Shown here: positions 4,649 to 5,568 of the stretch, piece by piece
Position numbering within the stretch: the first letter of the stretch is position 1
How the letters are laid out: each line of letters begins with the position of its first letter
Origin: Anaerotignum sp.
GTDB taxonomy: Bacteria > Bacillota > Clostridia > Lachnospirales > Anaerotignaceae
Direction of reading: 5' to 3'
DNA length: 5,568 nucleotides
Assembly: GCA_017560955.1 (NCBI GenBank)
Contig: JAFZDV010000035.1
Location: 1-5,568 of the forward strand
Translations under genes and position numbers: made by a program
Notes under the pieces: generated by a model
Database searches by the model: none
What the model was told of the DNA's origin: nothing
The model's input: the letters and a program-made list of their open reading frames with translations, nothing else

Positions 4649-5568
4649 TACATACTCTTCCTTTCTGCAATTTCAGCCATTTTCGCATCGTTCAGGCGGG
4701 AATCGCCTTTCACACGGGAATAGGACAGGTAACCGTTCATACGGTCGATTTTTGTCAGGTTGCTGCTGCCGCATTTAGGGCAGGTATCCATTTCCAGCTC
4801 CTGATGGCCACAATCGTCACAGTAAGCCAGAGAAAGATTCACGCCTTCGTAGAAGCCCATTTTCATGGCTCTGCGTACCAGTGTGCGGATGGCATCCAGA
4901 TTATAATCAATGGGATATTTTACATACTGAATCTTACCGCCGTTGGACAGATCCCAGAAGCGTTTTTCCAGATTCTGTTTTTCGATGGGAGTGATGTCTT
5001 CTGTTACATGGCAGTGGAAACTGTTGGACACATAAGGTCTGTCGGAAACGTGTTCCACTACACCGAATTTCTTGCGGAACTGTGTTACCTGCAGACCGCA
5101 GAGGCTTTCCGCAGGAGTGCCGTAGATGGCATACAGATTGCCGTCTGCTTTTTTGAACTCTGCGATTTTTTCGTTGATATGTTTCAGTGTTTCAATGGCA
5201 AATTCGCCGTCTTCCACCAGAGATTTGCCGTTATGCAGTTCCTGCAGTTCATTCAGAGCAGTAATGCCGAAGGAAGCTGTTGCTGTTTTCAGCAGAGGTT
5301 TGATTTTATCGGAGAAATGCAGGTGGCCGCCGTAGAAACCGCCCTCGCAGTAAGCCAGAGGGTTTGTGGAAGCGCGCATTTCACCCAGATATGCGTATGT
5401 TCTGATGTGTAACTGTCTGATCAGTTCCAGATAATAATCCAGCACTTCAAAGAAAGGTTTGCTTTCCTGTTTTGCCTTTGCATAGATCATAGGCAGATGC
5501 AGGCTGACTGCACCGATATTGAAACGGCCCACAAATACGGGCTTGTCGTTTTCATCGGCAGGTTCCAT
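4648..5568 (-). CDS. nrdD: Anaerobic ribonucleoside-triphosphate reductase, C-terminal part (5' end outside window)
   Basis: The 306 visible residues are the C-terminal portion of class III ribonucleotide reductase, normally about 700 or more residues. The ATG at the window edge is internal: the family segment VFVGRFNIGAVSLHLPM begins only 11 residues later, and the N-terminal ATP-cone and the active-site cysteines lie upstream outside the window. At the C-terminus, C250/C253 and C263/C266 form the zinc-binding knuckle. It is followed by RMNGYLSYSR, in which G279 (codon 4734-4732) is the predicted glycyl-radical residue. The enzyme reduces NTPs to dNTPs anaerobically after activation by NrdG, which is encoded immediately downstream with a one-base overlap. 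Numbering is from the window edge. No truncation or frameshift is visible within the part shown. Confidence 0.95.
   Translation of the reverse strand: MEPADENDKPVFVGRFNIGAVSLHLPMIYAKAKQESKPFFEVLDYYLELIRQLHIRTYAYLGEMRASTNPLAYCEGGFYGGHLHFSDKIKPLLKTATASFGITALNELQELHNGKSLVEDGEFAIETLKHINEKIAEFKKADGNLYAIYGTPAESLCGLQVTQFRKKFGVVEHVSDRPYVSNSFHCHVTEDITPIEKQNLEKRFWDLSNGGKIQYVKYPIDYNLDAIRTLVRRAMKMGFYEGVNLSLAYCDDCGHQELEMDTCPKCGSSNLTKIDRMNGYLSYSRVKGDSRLNDAKMAEIAERKSM

Noticed and set aside
4804..5412. A 202-codon open frame on the plus strand opposite nrdD
   Set aside because: It is antisense to a clear NrdD sequence, with no recognisable domain; a codon-use shadow.
5566..5568. ATG at the right edge as the true nrdD start
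   Set aside because: NrdD proteins are far longer, and the sequence right after this ATG is an internal family segment, so the gene simply continues outside the window.

Overview
The window looks like chromosomal housekeeping DNA from a low-to-mid GC Gram-positive anaerobe, most likely class Clostridia and possibly near Lachnospiraceae. This rests on an oxygen-sensitive class III ribonucleotide reductase pair (NrdD/NrdG), a LytR-CpsA-Psr cell-wall ligase, a secreted GDPD enzyme with a copper-amine-oxidase-type 'stalk' domain, strong AAAGGAGG-type ribosome binding sites, a TTG start and classic hairpin-plus-T-run terminators. The lineage is an inference from gene content; no rRNA or other phylogenetic marker is present.

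The left part (1-3574) reads on the + strand as four genes. They are the 3' end of a DEAD-box RNA helicase with a lysine-rich tail; a small acidic DUF1292-type protein with a Cys/His-rich N-terminus, which has its own sigma-A-type promoter starting directly after the helicase stop codon; a secreted glycerophosphodiester phosphodiesterase-like protein; and an LCP-family membrane protein. The last three each end in an intrinsic terminator, so most of these genes look like single transcription units.

The right part (3618-5568) reads on the - strand: nrdD (C-terminal 306 residues, running off the window), nrdG overlapping it by one base, then a trimeric dUTPase. The group fits one purpose, deoxynucleotide supply in an anaerobe. 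NrdD/NrdG make dNTPs, and dUTPase removes dUTP while yielding dUMP for dTTP synthesis. The LCP gene and dut converge on a shared bidirectional terminator that takes in both stop codons.

No mobile element, CRISPR array, tRNA or rRNA was seen, and no new multi-gene system. The least explained parts are intergenic: a 65-nt imperfect palindrome upstream of the GDPD gene, and two clusters of tight perfect hairpins (two in tandem at 2422-2459, three in tandem at 4072-4151) that lack terminator T-runs and look like members of a dispersed repeat class.
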